From: Siphonodentalium dalli
Lineage: Eukaryota; Mollusca; Scaphopoda; Gadilida; Siphonodentaliidae
NCBI GenBank assembly: GCA_032622095.1
Contig: CP136067.1
Coordinates: forward strand, 178,406,556 to 178,470,555
DNA: 64,000 nt
Direction: 5' to 3'
Position 1 is the stretch's first letter. Every line of letters begins with the position of its first letter. The position numbers and the translations under genes were made by a program. This document shows positions 1-11,711 of the stretch, piece after piece. Under the pieces are notes generated by a model. The model was not told where the DNA came from, did no database searches, and saw only the letters and a program-made list of their open reading frames with translations.

Positions 1-240
1 CAGTATTAACCATTCATGACGGCAGCTGTGCTGGTGCAGCATTAATTATTTTATGACGGGACCTGCGTTGGTGATGAAAAGCAAATTCGGATACAGCATG
101 TGTGGTTGCTCCACTACGTGTCACGTATGATTCATATTATTTCCTTAACATCCCTCCAAATTAATAACACACCGTTCCAATGTATAATTGTATAACTGCA
201 TGGGATAATCCATTTAGTAAAGATAGGGTTTAAACTTTAA
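1..240. other. Intergenic, nothing recognised
   Basis: AT-rich sequence without coding signals. It ends at the TTAA that borders the MITE beginning at 241. Confidence 0.5.
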
Positions 241-661
241 AGGTACTCAATCCGAATTAACGCTCGGTGGTAAATAATATTTGATTCGAGTCGAGAAACC
301 CACCCATCAAAGCTAGGAGTGATCAGATATCGATGTTTGAAATCTATTATTTAAATTTTTACGTGGCCCAGTAAACTGTTCGACGAGAAGAACTTATCTG
401 ACCAGATAGTGGATGAAGATCGATAACTCTAAAATCCAGTGGCGTTTTCGTGTCAGATATTTGACAACAGTCAAAATGTTGTTGAACAAAACGTTCATAA
501 ATAACAGGTTGTGGGCAATTTTATACTGTAGTTGACTGTGGTTAGCATTATTTTTGGGCAATTAATCGATTCTGATAACTGAAGCGGCATTTCAAAAAAT
601 GTTGTTGTTGTTGTTGTTGGAATCTGATGTTATAGGGACCGTCGAATCGGATTGAGTACCT
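241..661 (+). mobile_element. TTAA MITE, family A, copy 1
   Basis: A 421-bp non-coding element. It starts AGGTACTCAATCCG and ends with the inverted form CGGATTGAGTACCT. TTAA lies directly outside both ends (237-240 and 662-665), as expected of a target-site duplication made by piggyBac- or Kolobok-type transposases. A GTT/TTG microsatellite sits at 601-620, inside the right end. Three related copies lie at 32801-33203 (inverted), 33852-34274 and 54363-54750. I saw no transposase gene, so the family would move in trans. Confidence 0.85.
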
Positions 662-740
662 TTAAGTAACGTGGGGCGTAAAACCGAAATTAAAGATCCG
701 CGGTCAGATTTGCAACGACCGTCCACAAGTAATTCTTCGA

Positions 741-1545
741 ATAATGTAGTACACTCTTATGACTAATGTGTAGGTTTTCTACACAAAATGTGTAGCCCTG
801 CTACACAATCATTATTCAATTTTGATCTTAAACATATTTGTGTAGTATATGTGTAGTTTCATATTCGTACACATATTGTGTAACAATTTTTACACATAAA
901 TGGGTAAATTTTTACACATTTATACACAACTGTGTGTATAAAATCAACACATATCCCTTACACATTTTGTGTAGGTTCTTACACACACAGTTCGTAGACA
1001 AGAAATGCAAGTTCATTAGTCCGACCTGTGGGTATAGTATTAAAGATATATGCAGATTTATATGTTAAAACTTTCATGGCGCATAGTGGGATGTAGTATT
1101 TTGTTCTGTACTGTGAGTTTTTGCTTTGAATGAACAAACCAGGGTCGAGGCGTGATTGCATAATATTAGTATTATTACAACAATCATAACAAGAGTCTAA
1201 GCGCAGTAATCGCCATGAAGGTTTTAACAAATAAATCCCCATATACTATTAATACTATACCCACACATTGGAATTCCGAACTTACATCCTTGTCTACGAT
1301 CGCTGTAGATTGTATTCCAAAAAATATACTCAAACAATATGGCCGTCACGTAGCAGACTATGAAACTGAAGGCATCGCAATGCGCATGCTCGACGTTCTT
1401 ACACAATTGCGTGTAACAAAATATACACATTATGTGTAGAACGGCACTGGTCAATGTATTTGTATGTAAAACTACACATTGCTATGTGTATTAACCGGGT
1501 TTACACATTTGATGTGTAATCGTTTCTACACATTAGTTATAATTT
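741..1545. repeat. Inverted-repeat block with TGTGTA/TACACA clusters
   Basis: Two clusters (about 765-990 and 1390-1545) are packed with TGTGTA and its complement TACACA. Many are paired as short hairpins such as TGTGTAG...CTACACA. Between them, 993-1079 and 1212-1299 are imperfect reverse complements of each other, centred near 1146. The whole block is therefore roughly a palindrome: motif cluster, arm, spacer, inverted arm, motif cluster. Short reading frames on both strands here encode similar peptides only because the DNA is an inverted repeat. It could be a foldback transposon; no target-site duplication was identified. Confidence 0.7.
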
Positions 1546-1559
1546 ATAGAGTGTACCCT

Positions 1560-3030
1560 CTTTATTAATGATCTGCCGCTTTTGAATACATGACGGAATA
1601 ATGGACTCTCTTTATAAGCACGGTTCATTTGAATTTGTATTAGGCTGACAAAAAATCGAAACTTGTAAAACATGGACAACTAAATCCCTCGTAATAATGG
1701 TCTCATGGGTCTGATCAAATAATTTTCTGGTACAGAACACGGACATACACATGTGGTATTATGTCAACATTACAAATCAATGTTGTTTTGAATGGTTTGG
1801 GAACAATGTGTATAAAATATAAAGAAGCATTTTTCCACAAACTCCAAATCATACCAAGAAACCCATGTATTATATATGAAACCTTTGGTGGCTTTTTTAA
1901 GTGTGATTGAAACAAATAATATTTTAGTGCCGAACTGACCATATAGTTATGAAAACTCGTAATGCATGCTAGTCGTTATTTGTTTTATTGGGGAAGAATG
2001 TCACGCTCATATAATCTGAAGACAGTTTTAATATTTCCCATATAGCCTTTGATGCGCATCAAACAACGCTAGGATTGAAGCCTAGCTATGGAAAACGTTA
2101 ACACCATTATAACCACCCAATGCCGATTAATTCCGTACAATCGGAACTGGGCACGATACATGATGTGCGCTGTAAAGAGCACACCGGTTGCACAGCCAGG
2201 CCATATTCTTAACTATCACAAGACGGATGTTGGAATCTACAACAGTTCTAGCGATTTTCTCGGTGACCGATAAATTGTTGTTCTTTGACGACTGCGGCTA
2301 CGTCCGGGTCACGTTGGCTAACGACGTCTTATTCGATTTAAAGGAACTACAAGAACAATGCGCCACCGAAAATAACTGCAAATAAAAGAACTGAATGAAC
2401 ATTCAATAAGTGGAGTTTGTATGGGAGTAATCTCTCGTCGCCAATTAAGTAACTGGCCATGGCCCTGACGACTGCCATCTTGGTTCTGAAGTTGTTAAGC
2501 TTTAATAATAGTTCGACAATCATGGTAACCATAACAACTGTGTTTGTCTTGGCCGATTCCTGGAGTTCACACACGCATTGGAATATTAGACACCTATTAC
2601 TGTCTTTTGGTTGCTTATGTCACTTCACCGTGTGCGGTGGTGTCACCAAAACATCACAGCGATCCCGATACACTAATTATGACTAGTTTCCTTACTTGAA
2701 AATAATCAATAAATTTCACAAATAAAGAATAACTAAGTCTCCTCTCGTGATCTTGAGATATGATATCATGGATATACATTGTATGAACTGCACTTTTGAA
2801 AAAAGTTTATTTTTACAGACGTTCCTGGTACCTGGAAACAGTGACATTTTAGATATTGTTCATGTCATAAAAGTAAGGTAAGTGAGGTTATAATATCCAA
2901 TTTGTCGATGGGTCTTTAAAAATGGGTCTTAATAATCGCTTGTACCAAATTTTCCAAAGATGTTCCTAATAGATTTTGAGAAAATCCATTTTGAAATACC
3001 AGGAAATGTTGACAAAATGTACGTTTGGCT
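1560..3030. other. Intergenic, nothing recognised
   Basis: No exon with convincing splice sites or protein similarity was seen. Open frames are short (under 80 codons), overlap on both strands, and look like noise. Confidence 0.5.
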
Positions 3031-3199
3031 CTTAAACTCTTTCTTGTTTTGTACTTTCATAACGGTAGCCACGAATAACATCAGACTAAACAATCTTTCC
3101 ACTGGCGCACATTTGAACAGTTATTAATTCATACATGTACTATATTAAAAAAATATGGTGCCCCCCCCCCCCACTTTTTGTGGCTTCCGCCGCCCCTGA
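3031..3199 (+). repeat. Dispersed repeat, family F, copy 1
   Basis: This stretch begins at CTTAAACTCTTTCTTG and ends with a poly-C run and the GC-rich string TTCCGCCGCCCCTG. It matches 35241-35340 plus 35929-35981, where the two halves are separated by an inserted tandem array. It is non-coding and probably part of a degraded transposon. Confidence 0.65.
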
Positions 3200-4027
3200 C
3201 ATTATGTAGCTTGCGTAAATGACGTCTTGAACAAAAACCCAGTCGGTACAACAACAATAATTATTCAACCTCGTATTGTGTAGAGTAGATGACTAATAAG
3301 CATGGAAACTAAGAGAAAACAATTATTTGATACTAAAGAATATTTGATGGTGTATAATAAACACAGAAACGGACACGTGTGTGTGGACTGAGGTCATTAC
3401 ATGTGCACGCCTGTGGATTTATAGGCAATATCGTTACAACTGGCAGCTCTCTGTCTTTGTTTTATTCCAGAACGTTTAGCGACTGGCTATGCCAAGTGAA
3501 CTGGACCAGCACTTTGCCCGGGTCAGATTGCTTAGACGTAATCCATTTTACTACACGCTTGTTCCTAGAAGTACAGTGTTTTTGCTGTTCCATATTTACA
3601 AATCCGCATGGAACGTACGATCCATACGCATCTCGTTGACGTAAAATGACGTACATGACGTTCGCCCCAACCATGAAACAGGAACTATTTAAATAAAAGA
3701 ATCATCACACATGACAAACACGCCCTGTATGAGCCTAAATAAACCTTCTAATCCCAAGCCCGTAGCCAAGGGGGTTCGTACCCTTCGAACGAACGGCCCT
3801 TCTGCCTACATGTGCCCGGTGGTGGTAATTGCCGTTCGCCGTTCGGGTGAACGTGTCATGTGCAGCAGTTGACCAAACGGCAAATTTTTGCTGAGCGGGA
3901 CCTCCCTTCGAACAAACGACGTATGTACGTATATAGATATAGTCATATACTACATGCAGGCTTAGTTTGAATAGAGACTTATGCACACAAATTCAACACA
4001 TATAGACCGCCAACACATGTCGGTATA
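3200..4027. other. Intergenic, nothing recognised
   Basis: Mixed-composition DNA with a few short open frames on each strand (for example 3462-3674 minus and 3735-3986 minus). None has recognisable domains or splice context. Confidence 0.45.
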
Positions 4028-4202
4028 AAGCTGCTTTCACTGACAGGCTGCTGATGCATGCGGCTATCGGATTATACAGGTACAACGTTTCAAAGCACAC
4101 ATATATTACTGCATGGGATTGCGGTGGACGCAGTTATTAAGCACACCGTTTTGAAATCGGATGCGTCTAACTGCATCAGCCGCAGGTATGTGAAAGCAGC
4201 TT
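4028..4202. mobile_element. Short MITE-like element with terminal inverted repeats
   Basis: The ends are AAGCTGCTTTCAC and its exact complement GTGAAAGCAGCTT. Just inside, GCTGATGCATGCGGC on the left and GCATCAGCCGCAGG on the right also pair partially. It is about 175 bp and non-coding. The target-site duplication is unclear, so the superfamily is not assigned. Confidence 0.6.
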
Positions 4203-4381
4203 AAGGCTCCAGAATTCGACCTGCATGTGGTTCATCAACATAACCAACTAAAAGTAGCCTGCCAGAATCACTGGATATAAAGACCATACATCAGTACAGC
4301 GAAAGGGTGTCGTGTAAAGCACATAACCGGGGCAGAGGTAGGTACACGAAAATACTAATTAAAGTGCCAATTAAGCTATGT

Positions 4382-4690
4382 CCATCAACATTGGTCAAAA
4401 TTTTCAACTGTTCGAAATATCATGCCCGACATAACAATAGTTGGAAATGTCACACGAAACAATAGGCTAAAATCGATTTCGTAAATCGATTTTCCAACAA
4501 TCTATTGGTGGGGAATATTTTGTTTTAGACCATCATTTACATATTTTCCTACCTTTGGTCCAATTTTTTTACTGAAATGACCATCAATTGGAAATTTTGC
4601 AACCTAGGGGGTGTCAGGTTTAAAGTTTCTAACATTTGGAAACACTGGGGCTACTCAATAGATACTAGGATTTTGTAATTAGTATGTTCA
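4382..4690 (+). repeat. Dispersed repeat, family H, copy 1
   Basis: Collinear with the reverse complement of 20085-20405. Shared landmarks in order: ACATTGGTCAAAATTTTCAA, CAATAG...GTTGGAAAT, TACATATTTTCCTA, AATTGGAAATTTT, GTGTCAGGTTT, and a closing TACTAGGATTTTG-like end. The copies differ at many positions, so they are old. Non-coding. Confidence 0.65.
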
Positions 4691-4699
4691 GATTTCAAA

Positions 4700-5257
4700 A
4701 AATTCTCACACAGAGCCGATCCATGGTCGGCTCAGTGTGTCCTGGTCCCTCCCATATTGTCAGTTAAGAACTTATAAATAACTTAAGAAAAACAAATCGG
4801 GGGAGGTGATATTCCCTGCAGATAGACTACTATATATGTTAGGATTTAGAAATGTTCAGGTTCAGGTCACAAACTTGTCTGATACTGGTTCGATCCATGG
4901 TCAGCCCAGTGGAATATGTTACTTCCACAAGACAATTGGTTCATTTAAAATAGCTAGGCAATATAGATACCGTTCATATGCAGGCCTGTGAGAGAAAACT
5001 TGGAAAAATCAAAGCTCAACTTTTATGTTTCAGGGCGGATCTAAAGTACGCCGTTTGCATCATATTTTTTCCAAAATTTTCCCCGGGGGAAAAACCCCGG
5101 ACCCCTCCTCAATGCGACGGGGGACACCCCCTCCCGTCGCACAGCTCGTGTCCAATGCCCTCATAATATATGACGAACTGTCTTTGCTAGTGGCTGGATA
5201 CGGACTTGAATCCTGTATTTTTAATGCACGGATTCTAGGACGCGAAGCGTATAATAA
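4700..5257. other. Intergenic, partly GC-rich
   Basis: Contains a GC-rich patch (about 5080-5150) with a small hairpin, CCCCGGGGGAAAAACCCCGG. It resembles a transposon fragment, but I found no second copy to define it. No gene. Confidence 0.4.
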
Positions 5258-5395
5258 ACACAGAACGACACGATGTGTAAATGGGTTTGTCGATACGGCA
5301 CTCGTGCTGTCGTGTAAGCGGCTCTCGTTCTATCCCTCCGCGACAGCACTCGTCCCGTATCGACAAACCCATTTACACATCGTGTTGTTCTGTGT
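5258..5395. repeat. Foldback (hairpin) element
   Basis: Two arms of about 55 bp (5258-5315 and 5340-5395) are near-perfect reverse complements, sharing for example AATGGGTTTGTCGATACG and CGTATCGACAAACCCATT. The loop is about 25 bp. Open frames across it on both strands are symmetry artefacts. It would fold into a long stem. Confidence 0.8.
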
Positions 5396-7090
5396 ATATA
5401 TGTATGTTTCAGGTGTCTATCCTGACTAATAGACACAATAGGCTGGTTGTCATAATGTGTTTTTGACACAAGCGTTGGATATCTGGGTGTGACAATTGGA
5501 TATCACGGATATGCAACCGTAGGATATTACACATATCCAATTGTTGAGACGATAAGTCAGACAAGGTTCGATTCAAGTCGCCGCGATCAATATGGTGGGC
5601 CTGAGTGGGTGGGGGGGGGGGTGGCTCTCAAACAAACACACATCAGTATCCCTTTAGAAAGTATAATGAAACGCCAATGTAAGTTATCCATTGAGGTCCG
5701 GTGACCGACCGTTATTTACTGCAAAAATCGAAGCAGTATATCGTGATTAAAACAAAAAATCCCTATAGACTTTGTATTCGCGCAACGATTGTCCAAGTAT
5801 ATCCACTCCCAAGCATTCAATCAAATGATTGGTCCACTTATAAGCGTTACTGATATGGGCTGTGACATCAAGTTTTCTTACAAAAACCAAATGCAGGGAC
5901 GTATCGACATAGAATGCGGGGAGGCTACACATCATGCCAAATGCTAAACGCGTTTGATAATCTAATTTAGTTTGTACTGCCGTGTACGCCGCACTACCGC
6001 ACTAGAACTTCAGTGGAATAGTTACGTTGATTAAATGGAATTTGCAAGTCAACATGAAGTCAAGCGAAAATTGTCGATCTTTTGACACGGTACGGATAGA
6101 CCACACATATCTTACAAAACATGAGGATTAACTACATAAACTGTCCTGATTCGTGGGACATTTGGTTGTTGCCTCCACTCCCACAATACGCAAATGGAAT
6201 CATTGAAGACGGTATTACACAGACAACGACTAAAATATATTTTTTAAGTAAATAAAGGTCCGCCACCTTCGTCACCGGACCTCATTCGATAACTTACCTT
6301 GCATGGTCGAGAACTGCTTGTAAATCCAACTTCGAATTAATGGAATGTCTAAATCTGATAAGCAGGAATAATGCACAAACGAAAACGGCTATTCGGAAAA
6401 ATTTGTATTATTTTTTAATCCAATATTAACGGAAAACATCAGTTGGGTCATATTGCCAGATCGCCACTTACCTCCCGGGCGCTTGTGATGGTTATTTCTC
6501 TTATAAAACGCCATTCTTCTAAAATATAACTATGTAATATCCAGTTAGATAACGCCGACACAGAACGTTTAGAAAATTACTTCGGTCATCTTCGTCGGAC
6601 GAAAATAGCACCGTCAAGTACACATGTAGAATCAGTTTTGACAATAAGTAAAACATTACTTATCTCGAATGATATGTCCAACTTTAAGTCCCCCTTTCGA
6701 ATACGGAGCGTGGTCGCGTCACGTTTTCAACCAATGTCATGTTCACGTTCTTGCGTGTGTGGCCCACATTGTGAAAGTTTTGGTGAAAAATAGCAAACGA
6801 GTGTAATGTACGCCGGTAGTATTTTGCGATGTGTGTATACTGTTAATTACGGAGTTAATACTTAGTATATGCTGCTGGCAAAATTCATTCTTCTCATCCG
6901 TGATGATATGGACATTCAATGGGCCAATGGGCCAATGCCCACGACAACAACGCACTATAATTAATTAGAGTAAAGCGTGGGGTAAGCTAATCGCCGATAT
7001 AGACAATATCATGCTTGGGGCTCGCGAAAGGGGTAATAAAATATATAAATTAAATTGTTCAATGTTTATATATTACAAAATCAAAGTAAG
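5396..7090. other. Intergenic, nothing recognised
   Basis: No supported exon, repeat or RNA gene. A G-run lies near 5610. The string GGTTCGATTC near 5564 resembles a tRNA T-loop but has no cloverleaf around it. Confidence 0.45.
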
Positions 7091-7199
7091 ATAGACATCT
7101 CGTTGGTATTGGGTATGTGGGAGAAACAACACCGTTTCGGGCCTTCGGCCCTCAACGGTGTTGTTTCTCCCGCATATCCAATACAAACTCGGTGTCTAT
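7091..7199. repeat. Foldback (hairpin) element
   Basis: Arms of about 50 bp pair almost perfectly around the apex GGGCCTTCGGCC. The left arm carries GGGAGAAACAACACCGTT and the right arm AACGGTGTTGTTTCTCCC; pairing extends outwards to ATAGACA and TGTCTAT. Part of the arm recurs as TTGGGAGAGACCACGCCGTTGAGG near 7233. Non-coding. Confidence 0.85.
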
Positions 7200-7821
7200 G
7201 TAATAGATAAAACACGAGGCTGAATTGGATCGTTGGGAGAGACCACGCCGTTGAGGCCCGTCACGTAGATGGTTTAACTATGACATAATGTCGTATCAAA
7301 TTAGTTGAGAAGGGATGGCTCGACTTAAGACATTGCATAAAGCAGACACACGTCCCACCGTTAGACCAAGATTCTCTCGTCTTAAATAAGCCTGTGATGT
7401 CTGACTCATCAGAAATGAAGGAATGAGACACACGGTAAGCGCGGTAATACCGTTGATAAATGGCATTATCTATGGGCGGCCATTCGGTCGGAAATTACAT
7501 GAAATAAAAGTTAATGGTGGTTTGTGAAAACCAATAGTCTCCATTTTCAAACCAATAGTCGTTCTTGGATTCAATAAGAGACAATTCCGTTTTAATAGAT
7601 ATAGATTCATAATCAAAGTTGACCGATGCAGAATGAATGTTCTATTTTAATTTAATAGAATTCACTGTTTAACTAATATCTAATAACAAACAATTAGTCA
7701 GCTATCGCATATTCAATAAACGTACATTCCGTTTCAATAGCCATATTTTCTTAATCAATAGACATATTTCGAACCAATAGACGATTTCCCACGATCAATG
7801 ATTATCGTTATCAAACTAATA
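7200..7821. other. Intergenic with degenerate CAATAG-rich repeats
   Basis: From about 7525 the motif (A)CCAATAG or TCAATAGAC recurs every few tens of bases (near 7530, 7550, 7570, 7735, 7763, 7776). It grades into the clean minisatellite that starts at 7822, which suggests an older decayed flank of the same array. No gene. Confidence 0.45.
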
Positions 7822-8160
7822 GACCTTATTGTAAAACTAATAACTTATTGTAAAATTAATAACTAAAACCTGTAATTAACTTATTGTAAAATTAATAACT
7901 TATTGTAAAATTAATAGACCTTATTGTAAAACTAATTACTTATTGTAAAACTAATAACTAAAACCGTAATTAACTTATTATAAAACTAATAACTTATTGT
8001 AAAATTAATAGACCTTATTGTAAAACTACTAACTTATTGTAAAACTATTAACTAAAACCGTAATTAACTTATTGTAAAACTAATAACTTGTTATAAACTA
8101 ATAGACCTTATTGTAAAACTAATAACTTATTCTAAAACTAATAACTAAAACCGTAATTAA
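7822..8160. repeat. Higher-order AT-rich minisatellite
   Basis: The basic unit is about 19 bp, CTTATTGTAAAACTAATAA. Groups of four to five units form a higher-order unit of 93-95 bp marked by the variant GACCTTATTG (7822, 7917, 8011, 8104) and by the spacer ACTAAAACCGTAATTAAC. There are about 3.6 higher-order copies. Non-coding. Confidence 0.85.
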
Positions 8161-8196
8161 CGCTAGAGGTCTCTGGTGGCTATGTTGAAGAAACTT

Positions 8197-8217
8197 TGAC
8201 GTCAGAAATATATAAAT
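8197..8217 (+). promoter_or_regulatory. Possible promoter: CRE palindrome plus TATA box
   Basis: A perfect cAMP-response-type palindrome TGACGTCA (8197-8204) is followed within a few bases by TATATAAATA. About 45 bp further on, CTGCAGTAAGT could be a splice donor. No coding exon could be tied to it, so this is only a candidate; both motifs can occur by chance. Confidence 0.25.
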
Positions 8218-9184
8218 AAACATGTGATTCCAAATGTCATGTCGGTGTGACGATCTGCAGTAAGTCCCTATTTTCGGAGGTCCCTTTGCGGAGGTCCCTT
8301 AACATGGGCGAAATATGTTGATTTTCATGAGGGAACGGATGCGTATATGTCAATTGATACGTATTTTGAACAAATAACGACATGATCATCATAATAGTGG
8401 TTTGTTCTATCAATTATATGCGCCGAGTTCACTTGGTGCAAATCAAACGACGATAAATATTCACTATACAGATCTTTTAGGTTTAGATTCGATTATATCC
8501 TACCCTTTCACAGACAATGATGTCTTCCGGAATTCGCTGTTCGATTTATGCGCTTGCCAATCAAGACATCCTGGACAAATTTGGAAAATTGGGTGGTGGA
8601 TCTACTTGATCCCAGTGCGCATATGGCCACCATTGGCCCTGCACTTAAAATCTATAGACACGTATATCAATCTGATCAACTTTTGTTTCCAAGCAATTAA
8701 CTCCTGGCGACGACGGGACGACTGAGGGTGTCGCCATTACACCGTGAATACCACGTCACCAGTGTAATTATAGTAATAGAGCAATATGAATGTTGCATAA
8801 ATGTCCCATTTGAAGGGAAACAAAATGTGCAAGCCTCAAAATAAGACTATGATGAATATATGAATATAGAGGATACCTATTTGTTTCGCTTTTGTGGCAA
8901 TCCATTGTACAGAATACACGATATATAAATCCGTTAAAGAAATTTCACCTGCTTTCTACTATCCATGCAAACATGATATCGCCATTTTTCATATTATGTA
9001 TATCACATCAGAACAAAATCCACGAAACGTTGTTTCGTGGACATAAGGATGGTTGAGATGGATCCCAGAAGCGGACAAACAATAATGTTCAATTGCCTAG
9101 TTAGCTGGCCTAGTGGATATTCTTATTATATTTTTTATATTTCTTGAAATTGATGGGTCGGAAACAAATATTCAGGGACTTGAG
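8218..9184. other. Intergenic
   Basis: Contains a 107-codon open frame without ATG or family resemblance (8402-8725 plus) and a small perfect hairpin, CCACGAAACGTTGTTTCGTGG (about 9017-9038). No supported gene. Confidence 0.4.
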
Positions 9185-9787
9185 TATCAGAATCAGAATC
9201 AGAATAGTTTATTTCATGACAAATCATATATAGTATCTAGTACATAAAAAAGTAAATATAACAAAAATAGACAAGTCATGTGGAGGCGACATGACCTATC
9301 GGGTCGTCTTCCTGTCGCCACCCTAAAATTAAAGATATTGTTATTGATTCTTTGATAATAATAAATCCGGTCATGACATGTGAGAGCTGGTTACATCGTC
9401 GTTTATCCATTTGTTCAGGATTAAGTTAAATATTTCGTCTAGATTAGAATTTGTCGGTTTACAGCATTCAATTTATTTAATGGTGCAAGTGGACTGTTTG
9501 ATATTTCGTTTATATCCTCGAACTTTTTCCATAAGTGAATTCTTTGATTAAATTTGCAAGATAATATTAAAATGTTATACTGAAAGTCCACCTGCACATA
9601 TATCATTAGCATAACAAGTATATATATGGTATATTTCAATGTATTAGTAAATATATAAAATCAATATATATTTTCCATATATATATTTCCACCGTAATAG
9701 CACTGAACTAGGCACCTGCCAGAACGTGCGACGTGAATGAGACAACGGTAATAGGTTATTGAATTAAAATAAGATGAGAGTAAGAAA

Positions 9788-10036
9788 TCAAAAATCTGAA
9801 ATCATATCGCAAATAAGTGAGGTACGACTTATATTGACGTATTCTTTTTTCCGTTTAGTACCAAAATACAGAGTGAGCTGTGTTAATGTTGAACAATCTG
9901 GACAAAATTTGTTTGTGCATTTAACAGTCAGTGAATAATTCCCAATAATTGTCTTAGAAATGTGGTTCACAAAGGCCGACTTAGGTCGAATATTTTGGGT
10001 AGCCTTATTAAGATTATTCCAGATTTTCGGAAAAAA
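9788..10036 (-). pseudogene. Frameshifted C-terminus of the retrotransposon ORF2
   Basis: Out of frame with the main reverse-transcriptase ORF but a natural extension of it. It opens with FFPKIWNNLN, the PKxWN box common near the end of CR1/Jockey-type ORF2 proteins, and ends with a Cys-containing tail (KFCPDC). The shift falls in a run of six T/A (about 10032-10037), so it could be a real mutation or a homopolymer consensus error. Confidence 0.65.
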
Positions 10037-11709
10037 CATGGAGAGGTAATTTTTCTGTGAATTTAATTCGTGATTTTGTTTCTCGGATTTTGCCTGTTGA
10101 TCTGGTATTCATACTCGGGTGTGTGTATATGCTAAAGCTGTTATTAAATGACTTGGGGAGGTTGGTATTCATCCAGTTGTGCATATAAAGGCATACCAGT
10201 TGCATGTAAAGGTCTTGTAATTTCAAGATGTTGTTAGTTTTAAATAAAGGTTCAGTATGGCTATTGTTGCGTTTTTTGTTAATGGCTCGGATAGCTTTTT
10301 TCTGTAAAACAACAACTTGGTTGTGGGTACCGGCATTGCCCCATAGCTCAATTCCATAGAGAATATGGGAGTGTACTAATGTAAGATACAGCATACGTAG
10401 ACAGTCAAACGGAAGGAAATATTTTACTCGATTTATAGCATATAAGGAGTTACTAATTTTTGCACAAACAGCTTTCACGTGGTGTTCGAATGATAGGTGT
10501 TCATCAATGTGTATTCCAAGAAACTTAAATGATTTCTCCTGACAGTCTACTCCAATTCTTATAATTTGCTCTCCATTTATAGTTAGTGTGTGATTTCCAA
10601 CTATATATTGGCCATTTTTAGGTTGTATGAGCATATATTTGTTTTTTTTAGTGTTTAGTGATAGCCTATTAGTTCGACACCATTTACTTAGTTTTGCAAG
10701 TTCTTTGTTAAAGGTATCATACAAATAATCAAGGTTATGGTTTGATGAGTATACAGTGGTGTCATCTGCAAAAGATAACAATGACAAGTCAGTAGATTTG
10801 TGCATATCGTTTACATAAATCAAAAAGAGAATCGGCCCGGCCACAGATCCCTGGGGGACTCCACATGTAATGGGAAGTTTAGATGAAACCCTACCTTCTA
10901 GATCCACGTATTGAAATCTATTATTCAAATAATTTCTAAACCAATGATTGGCTTTGCCTCTTATTCCATAGGTTTCAATTTTTTTTAATAGAATTTTGTG
11001 GTTTATTGTATCAAAAGCTTCGGAGAAGTCGATAAATGCAGAGAGTGTACAATCTTTTGTTTTCTTATCATTATTTAGACCCACGTCGTTAATTGACTTC
11101 AGTATGGGGTGAATTGTGGAGTGTTCTTTTCGAAATCCATATTGATTGTGATAGAGGGCATCATGCTTGTTAATAAATTCGACAAGTCTTAAACAGACAA
11201 TTTTTTCTAAGATTTTTGAAAATGTAGGAAGAATACTAATAGGGCGATAATTTTCTAACAGTTTTGGATCTCCAGATTTAAATAAAGGGATGACCCGTGC
11301 TATCTTCATGTTGTCAGGAATAATTCCAGTTTCCATAGATAGATTAATGATATAGCTTAGAGGTTTGGAAATTTCATTGATGACACTCTTCATTAGTGAA
11401 GAAGTAAGACCATCACAGTCTGTGCTATGTTTTACTTTACAAGAAGAGACGATTCTTTGTAATTCTTCTGGTGTAGTAGGGCGGAAAAAAAGTGTTTCAT
11501 TACACGGTGTAGGTAGGTATGAAGAAAAATGTTCCCCTGTACTTTGTATTTTTTCAGATTCAATGGCTCCAATGTTAGAAAAATAGTTATTAAATGCTTC
11601 TGCAGCATCTGTACGATCTGATCTGTCAATGCCATCTATATTAAATGACAAAGGATATTCCATTTTTTTAGATCTCTTTTGGATTATCTCTGAAATTAGT
11701 TTCCATGTG
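10014..11709 (-). pseudogene. Retrotransposon reverse transcriptase (C-terminal half of ORF2)
   Basis: In frame with the endonuclease segment upstream. The first ATG is at 11663, but the frame is open from just after the TAA at 11712. Reverse-transcriptase motifs in order: FRKEHSTIHPIL, motif A FIDFSEAFDTINH, motif B GVPQGSVAGPILFLIYVNDM, catalytic FADD (10772-10761) and the downstream KFLGIHID. The product would make cDNA from the element RNA at the nicked site. The frame ends early at 10014. The expected C-terminus, beginning with a PKIWN motif, continues in another frame from about 10035, so a T-run frameshift removes the last ~80 residues. Confidence 0.88.
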
Positions 11710-11711
11710 TT

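Noticed and set aside
838-1454. Several short frames encoding similar peptides on opposite strands
   Set aside because: The similarity comes from the inverted repeat arms at 993-1079 and 1212-1299, not from coding conservation.
5555-5590. tRNA T-loop-like string GGTTCGATTC
   Set aside because: No acceptor, D or anticodon stems could be placed around it.
8402-8725. 107-codon open frame
   Set aside because: No ATG start, no recognisable motif, no splice sites; chance length in AT-rich DNA.
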